45,463 bases of DNA from assembly GCA_035995165.1 (NCBI GenBank), contig DASYKU010000002.1, positions 1 to 45,463 on the forward strand, in the 5' to 3' direction. The notes beneath the pieces were generated by a model. It had not been told where the DNA came from, did no database searches, and saw only the letters and a program-made list of their open reading frames with translations. Positions 22,035 through 30,091 of the stretch are shown one piece after another. This DNA comes from Mycobacteriales bacterium. Lineage in GTDB: Bacteria; Actinomycetota; Actinomycetes; Mycobacteriales; CADCTP01. Each line of letters opens with the position of its first letter. The stretch's first letter is position 1. The position numbers were made by a program, and so were the translations under genes.

Positions 22035-22490
22035 GTGGTGAAGCTGGGCGGCATGTTGCGGCGGGTTCTGTCGGGTCGTCCTGGGGGCAGGCCGGCGGTC
22101 CGCACCGCGCCGACGCGGGACCGGGCGCGGACGATCGTGTACGCGCCGCGACTCGACGGGGACGCGGATCCCGGCGAGGTGGTCTGGGCCTGGGTCCCGT
22201 ACGAGGAGAACGACGGGCGCGGCAAGGACCGGCCGCTGCTCGTGGTCGGCCGCAGCCACGGGCACCTGCTCGGCCTGATGCTGTCCAGCCAGCCGGACCA
22301 CCGCGGCGAGCAGAACTGGTTCCCGATCGGATCAGGACCCTGGGACGGCGAGTCCCGGCCGTCCTTCCTCCGCCTCGACCGCGTACTCGAGGTCCCCGAC
22401 CACGCCCTCCGCCGCGAAGGCGCGATCCTCGACCACGCCCGCTTCGACGGGGTCGCCCACGAACTCCGCACCCACTACGGCTGGAGCTGA
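22035..22490 (+). CDS. PemK/MazF-like family protein without adjacent antitoxin
   Basis: A 151-residue protein. After a basic N-terminus, residues about 47-150 follow the small PemK/MazF-type beta barrel seen in solitary actinobacterial members: GEVVWAWVPYEENDGRGKDR, PLLVVGRSHGHLLGLMLSS and RPSFLRLDRVLEV, ending in HYGW. MazF proteins are endoribonucleases, but solitary chromosomal copies like this are poorly characterised, and no antitoxin gene lies next to it. Starts at GTG 22035 or 22038. Confidence 0.65.
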   Translation: MVKLGGMLRRVLSGRPGGRPAVRTAPTRDRARTIVYAPRLDGDADPGEVVWAWVPYEENDGRGKDRPLLVVGRSHGHLLGLMLSSQPDHRGEQNWFPIGSGPWDGESRPSFLRLDRVLEVPDHALRREGAILDHARFDGVAHELRTHYGWS

Positions 22491-22492
22491 GC

Positions 22493-23359
22493 ATGCCGCC
22501 GGTGTCAGGACCTTCCCCGACGGGGTCAGCGTCGCGCAGCGCCGGGATCGCGGCCTTGTTCGACCGGGTGGCGGCGTCGTACGAGAACGTCGGGGTGCCG
22601 TGGTTCGCGCCGATCGGGGAGGCCCTCGTCCGGGCGGTCGCGCCGATCGGCGGCGAGCGTGCGCTCGATCTGGGGTGTGGGCGGGGTGCGGCGCTGTTCC
22701 CACTCGTCGCGGCGGTCGGGCCGGCCGGCCGGGTCACCGGCATCGACCTGTCCGCCGCGATGGTGGCCCGCACCGCCGCCGACGCCGGCGCCCGCGGTCT
22801 GTCCACAGTGGACCTGCACGTGATGGACGCGAGCGCGCCGGATCTCCCGCCCGAGTCGTACGACCTGGCGGTGTCGTCGCTGGTGATCTTCTTCCTGCCC
22901 GATCCGGGCGCGGCGCTGCGGTCCTGGCTGGAGCTGCTCGCACCCGGCGGCCGGCTCGGCATCTCGACGTTCGGACCCCGGGACCAGGCCTGGGTGGACC
23001 TCGACTCGGTGTTCCGGCCGTTCCTGCCCGCCCATCTCCTTGATCCCCGCACCAGCGGCGAGTCCGGCCCGTTCGCCAGCGACGCCGGGGTGGAGGACCT
23101 CCTCACCGCGGCCGGGTTCACCGGCGTCCGGACGGCCGGCCTGGAGGTCTCGGTGACCTTCCAGGACGCGGCGCAGTGGCGGACCTGGTCCCGCTCGCAC
23201 GGGCAGCGGGCGATGTGGGAGTCCGTCCCCGAAGCCGACCGGGACGAGGTCATGGACGCCGCGGCCGCCCACCTCGACGCCGCCCGCGGCCCGGACGGCC
23301 GCATCACCCTCACGCAGCAGGTCCGCCTCACCCTCGGCGAACGCGCCGTTCCTCAGTAG
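22493..23359 (+). CDS. class I SAM-dependent methyltransferase
   Basis: A 288-residue enzyme. SAM-binding motif I is ALDLGCGRGAAL (about 58-69), acidic beta2 end GRVTGIDLSAAM, then DLAVSSLVIFFLPDP and LLAPGGRLGISTFGP. An N-terminal extension FDRVAASYENVGVPWF is typical of the UbiE/Methyltransf_11 relatives. Substrate unknown. It starts three bases after the PemK-like gene. Confidence 0.85.
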   Translation: MPPVSGPSPTGSASRSAGIAALFDRVAASYENVGVPWFAPIGEALVRAVAPIGGERALDLGCGRGAALFPLVAAVGPAGRVTGIDLSAAMVARTAADAGARGLSTVDLHVMDASAPDLPPESYDLAVSSLVIFFLPDPGAALRSWLELLAPGGRLGISTFGPRDQAWVDLDSVFRPFLPAHLLDPRTSGESGPFASDAGVEDLLTAAGFTGVRTAGLEVSVTFQDAAQWRTWSRSHGQRAMWESVPEADRDEVMDAAAAHLDAARGPDGRITLTQQVRLTLGERAVPQ

Positions 23360-23393
23360 CGGAGCTCGCCCCACAGCCGGGGGTCCGGCCGGG

Positions 23394-23512
23394 TACGACA
23401 GCCCGACCCGGTCAACCGGGAGTACCGCCGCCTGTTCGGCGCGCCGCCCGGCCAGGACGCGGGGCGCCTGCGCGAGCGGACCGGCTCGGCCGACGCCCGG
23501 CACCGGCCGTGA
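23394..23512 (+). pseudogene. C-terminal remnant of an AraC-family regulator
   Basis: YDSPT (23394-23408) continues, after a one-base frame change, as NREYRRLFGAPPGQDAGRLR. That string is the end of the second AraC helix-turn-helix (consensus ..YDSPSQFSREYRRxFGAPPxxDxxRLR). Only about 35 codons remain, with a frameshift inside and no upstream domain. Ends at TGA 23510-23512. Confidence 0.55.
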
Positions 23513-23748
23513 CGGGGTATACCTGGGGCGTGTTGCTGCGGTGGTGGACCAAGATGACGTACATGCCGTGGTGGCGGCACCTGGTCGGGATCCCGACCGC
23601 GGTCGCCATCGGGATCGTCTGGTTCGTGGTCCTGCGGGGGAGCCCGTGGCCGCCGATCGTCGTGATCGGCCTCATCGTCGCCGGCTACCTCGGCCTCGCC
23701 GTCGCGAGCTACCGGGCCGGCCGCCGCCGGTCGCAGCGGGTGCTCTGA
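23509..23748 (+). CDS. small hypothetical membrane protein
   Basis: A 79-residue protein with two hydrophobic segments (HLVGIPTAVAIGIVWFVVL, about 24-42, and PPIVVIGLIVAGYLGLAVASY, about 48-68) and a basic tail RAGRRRSQR. GTG 23509 overlaps the AraC remnant stop; later starts such as GTG 23530 are possible. No family assigned. Confidence 0.55.
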   Translation: MTGYTWGVLLRWWTKMTYMPWWRHLVGIPTAVAIGIVWFVVLRGSPWPPIVVIGLIVAGYLGLAVASYRAGRRRSQRVL

Positions 23749-23750
23749 GC

Positions 23751-24323
23751 TCAGGCGGCCGGGTCCGGGAGGGTGGGGGCGTCGGTGGGATAGAGGCCGG
23801 CGACGAACCCGTAGACCTGGTCGCCGGCGCGCGGGATCTGGGCGAACCGGCGGGCGAGCTCCTGGACCTCGGCCCAGAACGCGCGGACGTCCTCGCGCGC
23901 GATCCGGGCGTGTACGAGCGTGCAGCGCAGGTCGTCGGCGGCGTGCGCGGCGGCGGACTCGGCGGTCGCCTCGGCCAGGCCGTTCATCCGGGCGACGACC
24001 TGCTTGTCCTCCTGGCGGTGCAGCGCGCCGACGTAGTAGGTACGGGCGACGCGGCCGTAGAAGCGCTCCTCGATGGCGCGGACCCGGCGGGTGCGGACGA
24101 TCTTGAGCAGGTGCGTCTCGACCAGCAGGTTCACGTGGTAGGCGATGGTGCTCTTGGGGCGGTCGACGGCCCGGGCCAGCTCGGTCACGGTCGCGGCCCG
24201 CTCCAGCATCAGGTCGAGCAGGGTGCCGCGCAGCGGGTCGGCCAGCGCCCGCAGCTGCTCGGGCGCCGTGACCACGAGCATCTCGTCGAGGCCGTAGTCG
24301 GGGATCTGCTCATTGACCGACAT
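23751..24323 (-). CDS. ArsR-type winged-helix transcriptional regulator
   Basis: A 190-residue regulator. The winged helix spans about 20-95: APEQLRALADPLRGTLLDLM, ATVTELARAVDRPKSTIAYH, VNLLVETHLLKIVRTRRVRA. The C-terminal helical part (about 110-180) has no obvious metal site. ATG 24323 is divergent from a dienelactone hydrolase 64 bases away, with direct repeats between them, so that gene is the probable target. Confidence 0.85.
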   Translation of the reverse strand: MSVNEQIPDYGLDEMLVVTAPEQLRALADPLRGTLLDLMLERAATVTELARAVDRPKSTIAYHVNLLVETHLLKIVRTRRVRAIEERFYGRVARTYYVGALHRQEDKQVVARMNGLAEATAESAAAHAADDLRCTLVHARIAREDVRAFWAEVQELARRFAQIPRAGDQVYGFVAGLYPTDAPTLPDPAA

Positions 24324-24326
24324 CTC

Positions 24327-24354
24327 TGGACCATTCTAGAGTTATGGACCGTTC
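24327..24354. promoter_or_regulatory. direct repeats in the ArsR/hydrolase divergent promoter
   Basis: TGGACCATTC (24327-24336) and TGGACCGTTC (24345-24354) are spaced exactly 18 bases start to start. The palindrome TCTAGA occurs between them (24335-24340) and again just before the hydrolase ATG. A plausible operator for the winged-helix protein; untested. Confidence 0.4.
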
Positions 24355-24387
24355 GACCAGCGTAGTCCGATGAGAGGGAGTCTAGAG

Positions 24388-24975
24388 ATGGCCGAAGTCC
24401 TGCTCTTCCACCACGTCCAGGGGCTCACCGAGGGGATGCGCGCGTTCGCCGACCAGCTGCGCGCGGGCGGGCACACCGTGCACACGCCGGACCTGTTCGA
24501 CGGGGCGCTGCCGCCGACCGTCGAGGACGGCATCAAGCAGGTCCAGAGCATCGGGGAGGAGACGCTCGGCGAGCGCGCGGACAAGATCGTCGCCGACCTG
24601 CCCGAGGGCCTGGTCTACGCCGGCTTCTCCTGGGGCGCGGCCACGGCGCAGCGGCTGACCCAGACCCGGCCCGGCGCCCGCGGCGCGCTGCTCTACGAGT
24701 CCTGCATCCCGCTGACCGGCGACTGGGCGTTCGGCCCGTGGCCGCAGGGCGTGCCGGTGCAGATCCACGGCATGGACGCCGACCCGATCTTCGCGCTGGA
24801 GGGCGACCTCGACGCGGCCAGGGAGCTCGTCTCGATCGTCGGCCCCGGGGCCGAGCTGTTCACCTACTCCGGCGACAAGCACCTGTTCTCCGACAGCTCG
24901 CTGCCCTCCTACGACGCGGACGCCGCGGCACAGGTGATCCAGCGCTCGCGGGAGTTCCTCGACCGGATCGGCTGA
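24388..24975 (+). CDS. dienelactone hydrolase family protein
   Basis: A 195-residue single-domain alpha/beta hydrolase. The nucleophile elbow is GFSWGAA (Ser81) rather than the Cys of classical dienelactone hydrolase; the acid is probably Asp130/Asp132 (HGMDADP) and the base His in SGDKHLFSD (about 174). It starts MAEVLLFHHVQGLTEGMRAF. ATG 24388 follows AGAGGGAG. Substrate not predictable. Confidence 0.85.
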   Translation: MAEVLLFHHVQGLTEGMRAFADQLRAGGHTVHTPDLFDGALPPTVEDGIKQVQSIGEETLGERADKIVADLPEGLVYAGFSWGAATAQRLTQTRPGARGALLYESCIPLTGDWAFGPWPQGVPVQIHGMDADPIFALEGDLDAARELVSIVGPGAELFTYSGDKHLFSDSSLPSYDADAAAQVIQRSREFLDRIG

Positions 24976-25039
24976 TCCGGGGCGACCGCTATCCTCCACG
25001 CTCGACCGGCATCGGGTCGGGTCGTACGAGGAGGCAAGG

Positions 25040-26410
25040 GTGGGCGACCGGCTGATCTTTCAGCTCGGCACCAACAACTGGCAGCGGGACGGGGAGTTCG
25101 CGCCGGGGTCCGGGATCCTGCACGAGGCGCACCACCACGCGTACAACGCCCTGCCGGGGATCCGGGCCTACTCGATGTACCCGTCGCGCCGGCAGCGGTT
25201 CCAGCAGGAGGACGTGCGCGTCTTCGAACTGGACCACGACATCCCGATCTGCGAGTCGATCTCGCCGGTGAGCAGCTACCGGTGGCACAGCATGAGCGAG
25301 GCCGAGGTCGCGGCGTACCGGCTGCGGCTGACCAACGCGGTCGCGGACTGGATCGACGAGATCGAGGCGCGGACCGGGGACACCTTCGAGCTCGCGATCG
25401 CGCACCACGCGTTCATGAACACGGTGGTGCTGCGGGACGTGAACCGGCGCCGGGTCGCCTCCGGGCGCAACCGCATGACGGTGGTGTGCTTCGCCCACGG
25501 CACCGAGCTGAAGATGTACGCCAACGAGCGCGCCGGCGACCAGCCGGAGGAGTTCCCGCTGCGGTTCCTGCCGTTCATGCAGCAGGAGAAGATCTTCGAC
25601 TACGCCGACCCGGACCACGGCGTGGACGTCGTCGCGGCCATCTCCGACGAGCAGATCGAGGCGTTCCTCGGGGTGTTCCCGGAGTTCCCGCGCGACCACG
25701 TGGTCCGCTCCCACAACGGCTACAACCAGGACGTCTTCCACAGGCTCCCCGGCACGTACGAGGACCGCGCACGGGTGCTGGCCGGGTTCACCACCCAGCC
25801 GGCGCTGGGCACCGGGCGGACGGCCCAGCCGGTCGTGCCGGCCGGTGGGTTCGACGCGGTGGTGATGTTCTGCGGGAAGTTCGCGGACTGGAAGCGGCTG
25901 GACGCGCTGCTGCGCGCGGCCGCGGTCTACGAGCAGCGGGAGGACCGCCGGATCCTCACGCTGGTCGTGGGTTCCGGGCCGATCGAGGCCCAGATCCAGA
26001 TGCAGGACCTGGCCGACGAGCTCGGGCTGCGCCGGACGTACTTCCTCGGGCCGCGCCCGCAGGACGAGCTGGCGGTGCTGTTCAACTGCGCCGACATCGG
26101 CTGCTTCCCGTCGTACCGGGAGCCGTTCGGGCTGGTGTTCATCGAGTGCATGGCCTGCGGGACGCCGGTGATCGGCGCCGACTCGGGCGGTCCGCGGGAC
26201 TTCGTCACCTCCGCGGTCGGCACGCTGGTGCCGGAGACCGACGACCGCGCGGCGCTGTCGGCGTCCCTGGCCGCGACGGTGGGTCAGGCGTTCGACGAGG
26301 ACTGGAAGAAGGTCAAGGGACCGGTCGCGGAGACGTACGCGCGGGAGAACTTCAGCGTCGTGTACCAGGTCTCCGAGCTGCTCGCCGCCATCAACCGCCT
26401 CACGGGCTGA
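25040..26410 (+). CDS. GT4-family glycosyltransferase
   Basis: A 456-residue retaining GT-B enzyme. The N-terminal domain includes the His-rich GILHEAHHHAYN and CFAHGTELKMY. The C-terminal Glycos_transf_1 domain (about 270-450) has VVMFCGKFADWKRLDALL, DIGCFPSYREPFGLVFIECM (the E-x7-E motif) and CGTPVIGADSGGP. It transfers a sugar from a nucleotide donor to an unknown acceptor. GTG 25040 is preceded by GAGGAGGCAAG. Cytoplasmic; no partner genes beside it. Confidence 0.88.
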   Translation: MGDRLIFQLGTNNWQRDGEFAPGSGILHEAHHHAYNALPGIRAYSMYPSRRQRFQQEDVRVFELDHDIPICESISPVSSYRWHSMSEAEVAAYRLRLTNAVADWIDEIEARTGDTFELAIAHHAFMNTVVLRDVNRRRVASGRNRMTVVCFAHGTELKMYANERAGDQPEEFPLRFLPFMQQEKIFDYADPDHGVDVVAAISDEQIEAFLGVFPEFPRDHVVRSHNGYNQDVFHRLPGTYEDRARVLAGFTTQPALGTGRTAQPVVPAGGFDAVVMFCGKFADWKRLDALLRAAAVYEQREDRRILTLVVGSGPIEAQIQMQDLADELGLRRTYFLGPRPQDELAVLFNCADIGCFPSYREPFGLVFIECMACGTPVIGADSGGPRDFVTSAVGTLVPETDDRAALSASLAATVGQAFDEDWKKVKGPVAETYARENFSVVYQVSELLAAINRLTG

Positions 26411-26481
26411 ACCCCGACGCCCCGGACCTTCGACCTCGCGCCGCGCGGACCGTGACCCGTGTCGTGCGGATGGGGACCGGG

Positions 26482-26682
26482 CTAGTCGGCGTCGGTGGCG
26501 GCGGGGGGCGTGACGGCGGCGAGGAGGCGGGTGGCGGCGTCGCGGACGGTCTGGCGTTCCTCGTCGGTCAGCTCGGCGGCGCGCTGCTCGACGACCCAGG
26601 CCGCGCGGGGCAGGTCGAGCACGATCCACGGGGTCAGCCGTTCGCCCGGCGACCACTCCAGTGACATGCGCTCCGGTTCCAT
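26482..26682 (-). CDS. small hypothetical protein
   Basis: A 66-residue acidic protein: MEPERMSLEWSPGERLTPWI, then LPRAAWVVEQRAAELTDEER. Predicted helical, with no membrane segment. Codon use looks coding (strong GC bias at third positions), but no family is recognised. The start has a weak ribosome site. Confidence 0.5.
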   Translation of the reverse strand: MEPERMSLEWSPGERLTPWIVLDLPRAAWVVEQRAAELTDEERQTVRDAATRLLAAVTPPAATDAD

Positions 26683-26945
26683 CGCCCGAGTGTGATCCAC
26701 CCGGACGTCCCGGTCGAGGGGCCGTACGGTCGGGCGGTGTCGACGGTGGGGTGGATCTGCCGGCCGAGGCGGTGAACACGGCGGTCGCGGGGGTGACGGA
26801 CTGGCGGCGGCCCTCGCAGCGGGAGACCGACCTGGGCGCTCGGGAGATCGCCGAGCTGGTGCCCGACCGGCGACGGCCGGGCAGCCGGTTGCGGCCGCGA
26901 CGGAGGCCTGGATCGCCCTGCCCACAGGAGATCTCGCCGAACTCC
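26683..26945. other. gene-free stretch
   Basis: No complete gene, RNA or terminator is convincing. A plus-strand frame reads VDLPAEAVNTAVAGVTDW and ETDLGAREIAELV, which could be a decayed gene, but it has neither start nor recognised family. Confidence 0.3.
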
Positions 26946-27806
26946 TCAGAGGGCGCGGTTGACCTCGGCGGCGAAGGCGACGAACGACTCCGGGTCGGGT
27001 TCGTCGGCGGTCGGCTGGAGGACGACCGTGTCGGCGCCGGCCTCGGCCCAGCGGGCCACCTGCTCGGCGACGGCGTCGGCCGATCCGACGGCGGCCCGGT
27101 CCACGGCGGACGGCCAGCCCCAGCGGGTCGCCTCGGCGTCCACACGCGACTGTCCATCCGGGCCGGTCGCGGCGACCAGGTAGACGGTGATCGGGTGCGG
27201 GCCGGTCCGGCCGGCGCGGCCCTCCTCGATGAGTGCGCGCGCCTCGGTGAGCGCGGCCGGGGTCGTGCCGCCGGTGAGGATCGTGCCGTCGGCGTGCGCG
27301 CCGGTCAGCCGCAGCGTGCGCGGCCCCTCGGCGCCGGCCAGGACGGGCGGGGCGGCGGCGGGCGGCCAGTCCAGCGCGACGTTCTCGAGCTGGACGTACC
27401 GGCCGGCGGTGGTGACCGGGCGGCCGGCCAGCAGTTCCCGCAGCGCATCCAGCTGCTCCCGCAGCAGCGTCAGCGGCGACCCGACGCGGGCGCCGACCTG
27501 ACCCATCCAGTCCTGGACGCCGTGCCCGACGCCGATCACCGGCCGGCCCGGGAACAGCCGGTGCAGCGTCGCCAGCTCCATCGCGGTGATCGCGACGTTG
27601 CGCAGCGGGACCGGCAGCAGCCCGACCCCGACCGCGAGCCGGTCGGTCCAGGCCAGCGCGGCCGCGGCGGCCGCGATGCCGCTCTCCCGGAAGCAGTCCT
27701 CCCAGAGCCAGAGCTGCGGGAGGCCGGCTTCGTCCGCCGCCGTCGCGACCGCGCGCAGCCGCTCGGGCGGGAACTGAGGCAGGAAAACGGCACCGACGGT
27801 CGTCAC
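26946..27806 (-). CDS. LLM-class (luciferase-like, probably F420-dependent) oxidoreductase
   Basis: A 286-residue TIM-barrel flavin or F420 oxidoreductase. Recognisable segments are VGAVFLPQFPPERLRAVATA, LPQLWLWEDCF, RLAVGVGLLPVPLRNVAITAMELATLHRLFPGR (strand and loop around the cofactor phosphate), PVIGVGHGVQDWM and HADGTILTG. The reaction is unknown; in actinobacteria most relatives use F420. GTG 27806 is the start. Confidence 0.85.
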   Translation of the reverse strand: MTTVGAVFLPQFPPERLRAVATAADEAGLPQLWLWEDCFRESGIAAAAAALAWTDRLAVGVGLLPVPLRNVAITAMELATLHRLFPGRPVIGVGHGVQDWMGQVGARVGSPLTLLREQLDALRELLAGRPVTTAGRYVQLENVALDWPPAAAPPVLAGAEGPRTLRLTGAHADGTILTGGTTPAALTEARALIEEGRAGRTGPHPITVYLVAATGPDGQSRVDAEATRWGWPSAVDRAAVGSADAVAEQVARWAEAGADTVVLQPTADEPDPESFVAFAAEVNRAL

Positions 27807-27813
27807 GACGGTC

Positions 27814-28074
27814 CTACACCCCGCTGGCTTCGGCCTGGGTGATGGCGTCCTGCAGCTGCGCCAGCAGCGCCCGGCCGGACTCGAGGTCGAGCTCCAGCGC
27901 GACCCGCGCGTCCAGGCCGAGGTCGTAGTTGGTGAAGTCGAGCAGCAGCGCGTGCTCGTCCCCGCTGTGGGTGGCGTGGTCGTAGCCGACCGTCGCCCGG
28001 GTCAGCGGGAACCAGCCGGCCTCGCCCTTGGCCATGCCGGTCATCGGATGGCTCACCGCGATCATCGTGCACAT
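27814..28074 (-). CDS. DUF6295-like small protein
   Basis: An 86-residue protein starting MCTMIAVSHPMTGMAKGEAG, then WFPLTRATVGYDHATHSGDEHALLLDFTNYD and a helical tail. The M-C-T start, GWFxLTxATVxxDHxxH and LxxDFxN patterns match small DUF6295 proteins as I know them; function is unknown. It shares an operon-like arrangement with the hydrolase 11 bases upstream. Confidence 0.65.
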   Translation of the reverse strand: MCTMIAVSHPMTGMAKGEAGWFPLTRATVGYDHATHSGDEHALLLDFTNYDLGLDARVALELDLESGRALLAQLQDAITQAEASGV

Positions 28075-28085
28075 GGTCGGCCTCC

Positions 28086-28853
28086 TCAGGCGTGGAGCTT
28101 GTCGGCGAAGAACCCGAAGATCCGGTTCCAGGCGTCCATCGCCTGCTCCTGCCGGTACATCGGGGTGTGGTAGTAGAAGAAGCCGTGGCCGGCGTCGTCG
28201 TACCGGTGGAACTCGTAGTCCTTGCCGGCCGCCTTGAGCCGCTCCTCGTGCACGTCGACCTGGTCCGCGGTCGGGCTCACGTCGTCGTTGCCGAACAGGC
28301 CCAGCAGCGGGACGGCCAGCTTCTCGGTGTGCTCGATCGGCGCGACCGGCCGGGCCGGGGTCGCGTCCTCGGGCGCGGCCACCACGCCGCCGCCCCAGAG
28401 GTCGATGACCGCGTCGAACCCGGGCACCGTCGAGGCGACGAGCACCGCGTGCCGGCCGCCGGAGCAGGTGCCGAGGATGCCGGTCTTGCCGTTGTGGGTC
28501 GGCTGCGTCTTCAGCCAGGCCAGCGCCGCGGCGCAGTCGGCGACCACGCTCTCGTCGTGGACACCGCCCTCGCTGCGGACCTTGGCGGTCACGTCGTCCG
28601 GGGTGCCGTGCCCGTACCGGCAGTAGAGGTCGGGGGCGATCACCTCGTAGCCGTGCCGGGCCAGCCGCTCGACGAACTCCTGGCTGAACTCGTCGAAGCC
28701 GGGCATGTGGTGCGCCAGCACCACGCCCGGGAACGGGCCGTCGCCGTCGGGCCGGGCGACGTACGCATGGATCTCGTCACCACCACCGCCCGGGAACGTC
28801 GTGATCCGGGCCGAGACACTGACCGGGCCGGCCGTCGAGAACGAATTCCACAT
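28086..28853 (-). CDS. dienelactone hydrolase family protein
   Basis: A 255-residue alpha/beta hydrolase with the classical Cys triad: Cys130 in ILGTCSGGRHA, Asp190/191 in GLFGNDDVSPT and His223 in DDAGHGFFYYH. ARPDGDGPFPGVVLAHHMPGF and YEVIAPDLYCRYG are family landmarks. It hydrolyses dienelactones or related esters in the cytoplasm. Length normal. It is followed closely by the DUF6295 gene. Confidence 0.92.
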   Translation of the reverse strand: MWNSFSTAGPVSVSARITTFPGGGGDEIHAYVARPDGDGPFPGVVLAHHMPGFDEFSQEFVERLARHGYEVIAPDLYCRYGHGTPDDVTAKVRSEGGVHDESVVADCAAALAWLKTQPTHNGKTGILGTCSGGRHAVLVASTVPGFDAVIDLWGGGVVAAPEDATPARPVAPIEHTEKLAVPLLGLFGNDDVSPTADQVDVHEERLKAAGKDYEFHRYDDAGHGFFYYHTPMYRQEQAMDAWNRIFGFFADKLHA

Positions 28854-28964
28854 CAGAATTCCAACCTCCGCATCGCGGCATCCTCTGCCGACGGCTCTTG
28901 GGTATCACAAGCCGGTACGGCGGCCGTGCCCGGGCGGTTCCGGATCGTCCACTCCGGACGGACG

Positions 28965-29345
28965 TCAGCGGTGGCCGGAGGGCAGCAGCATCACCAGGGC
29001 CATCAGCGGCAGCATGATCACGTGGCCGAGGGGGAGCAGCAAGGAGCCGGGCAGGACACCGGCCCAGTACGGCACGACCAGCGCGGCGAACGGCACGACC
29101 ATGGCCGCGCTCATCAGCGTGATGCCGCGCCGGCCGTGGCCGCGCACGGCCATCCAGCCGGCCATCGCGACGGTCATGTCGGTGGCCATGGCGAGGGCCA
29201 TGGTGTCCGGGCGGTCGGCGTACGCGGGCCAGACCGCCCGCCAGACCGGCGCCAGCGCGACCATCCCGACGGTCATCGCGACGATCATCTCCAGATAGTG
29301 CCCGGCGAACGCGAGGACCGGACGGCGGGCGGTGGTGACGTGCAT
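28965..29345 (-). CDS. hypothetical membrane protein
   Basis: A 126-residue, Met-rich membrane protein with about four helices (EMIVAMTVGMVALAPVW, ATDMTVAMAGWMAV, LMSAAMVVPFAALVVPYWA and GHVIMLPLMALVMLL). ATG 29345 has AGGAGG five bases upstream, better than the start nine codons earlier. Met/His-rich helices are reminiscent of metal or redox sensing, but no family is assigned. Confidence 0.65.
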   Translation of the reverse strand: MHVTTARRPVLAFAGHYLEMIVAMTVGMVALAPVWRAVWPAYADRPDTMALAMATDMTVAMAGWMAVRGHGRRGITLMSAAMVVPFAALVVPYWAGVLPGSLLLPLGHVIMLPLMALVMLLPSGHR

Positions 29346-29428
29346 GGCGACCTCCTGGTGACGTGTTGACACCGGAAGGGTCGGTCAGCCGGGGGTCCGG
29401 CCGGATCTGCCGAAGGTCATGGTCGTGG

Positions 29429-30091
29429 TCATGACTTCAGCAGCCCCAGCGCGGAGGCGCGCAGCGCGGCCTGGGTCCGGTCCCGCGCGCCCAGCTTGGC
29501 CAGCACGGTGCTGACGTGGTTCTTCACCGTGCCCTCGCTGAGGTGCAGCGCCCGGGCGATCTCGCGGTTGCTGCGGCCGCCGGCCAGCCCGCGCAGGACG
29601 TCCAGCTCCCGCTCGGTCAGCGGGTCGGCCAGCGGCTGCCGTACGGGCCCGGGCGGCTCCGGCATCGCGGCGACCCGGGCGACGAGCTTCGCCGCCACCG
29701 ACGGCGCCAGCACCGACTCGCCCCGGTCGGCGGCCTCGACCGCCTCGACCAGCCGCTGGGTGCTGGCGTCCTTGAGCAGGTAGCCGACCGCGCCGGCCCG
29801 CAGCGCCGGGAACACCTCGTCGTCGCCGTCGAACGTGGTCAGCGCCAGCACCCGGACGCCGGGGTGGTCGGCCCGCAACCGCCGGGTCGCGCCGACCCCG
29901 TCCAGCACGGGCATCCGCAGGTCCATCAGCACGACGTCGGGGGACAGGCGGGCGGTCGCGGCGACGGCCTCCTCGCCGTTCGCGGCCTCGCCGACGACCT
30001 CGATGCCGGCCTGGACGGTCAGCAGCGCGACCAGCGCCTCCCGGAACAGGGCCTGGTCGTCGGCGACGAGCACCCGGATCGGCCGGCTCAC
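29429..30091 (-). CDS. NarL/LuxR-type response regulator
   Basis: A 220-residue response regulator. Receiver domain 1-120: Asp11/Asp12, phospho-acceptor Asp57 (VVLMDLRMP), ALTTFDG and LLKD. A LuxR_C HTH follows (about 155-215): PLTERELDVLRGLAGGRSNR, EIARALHLSEGTVKNHVSTV. GTG 30091 overlaps the kinase stop (GTGA). Output genes are unknown. Confidence 0.95.
   Translation of the reverse strand: MSRPIRVLVADDQALFREALVALLTVQAGIEVVGEAANGEEAVAATARLSPDVVLMDLRMPVLDGVGATRRLRADHPGVRVLALTTFDGDDEVFPALRAGAVGYLLKDASTQRLVEAVEAADRGESVLAPSVAAKLVARVAAMPEPPGPVRQPLADPLTERELDVLRGLAGGRSNREIARALHLSEGTVKNHVSTVLAKLGARDRTQAALRASALGLLKS

Noticed and set aside
28965-29345. Annotation of the Met-rich membrane protein as a flagellar FliP-like protein
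   Set aside because: It has only 126 residues and no FliP signature or flagellar neighbours.
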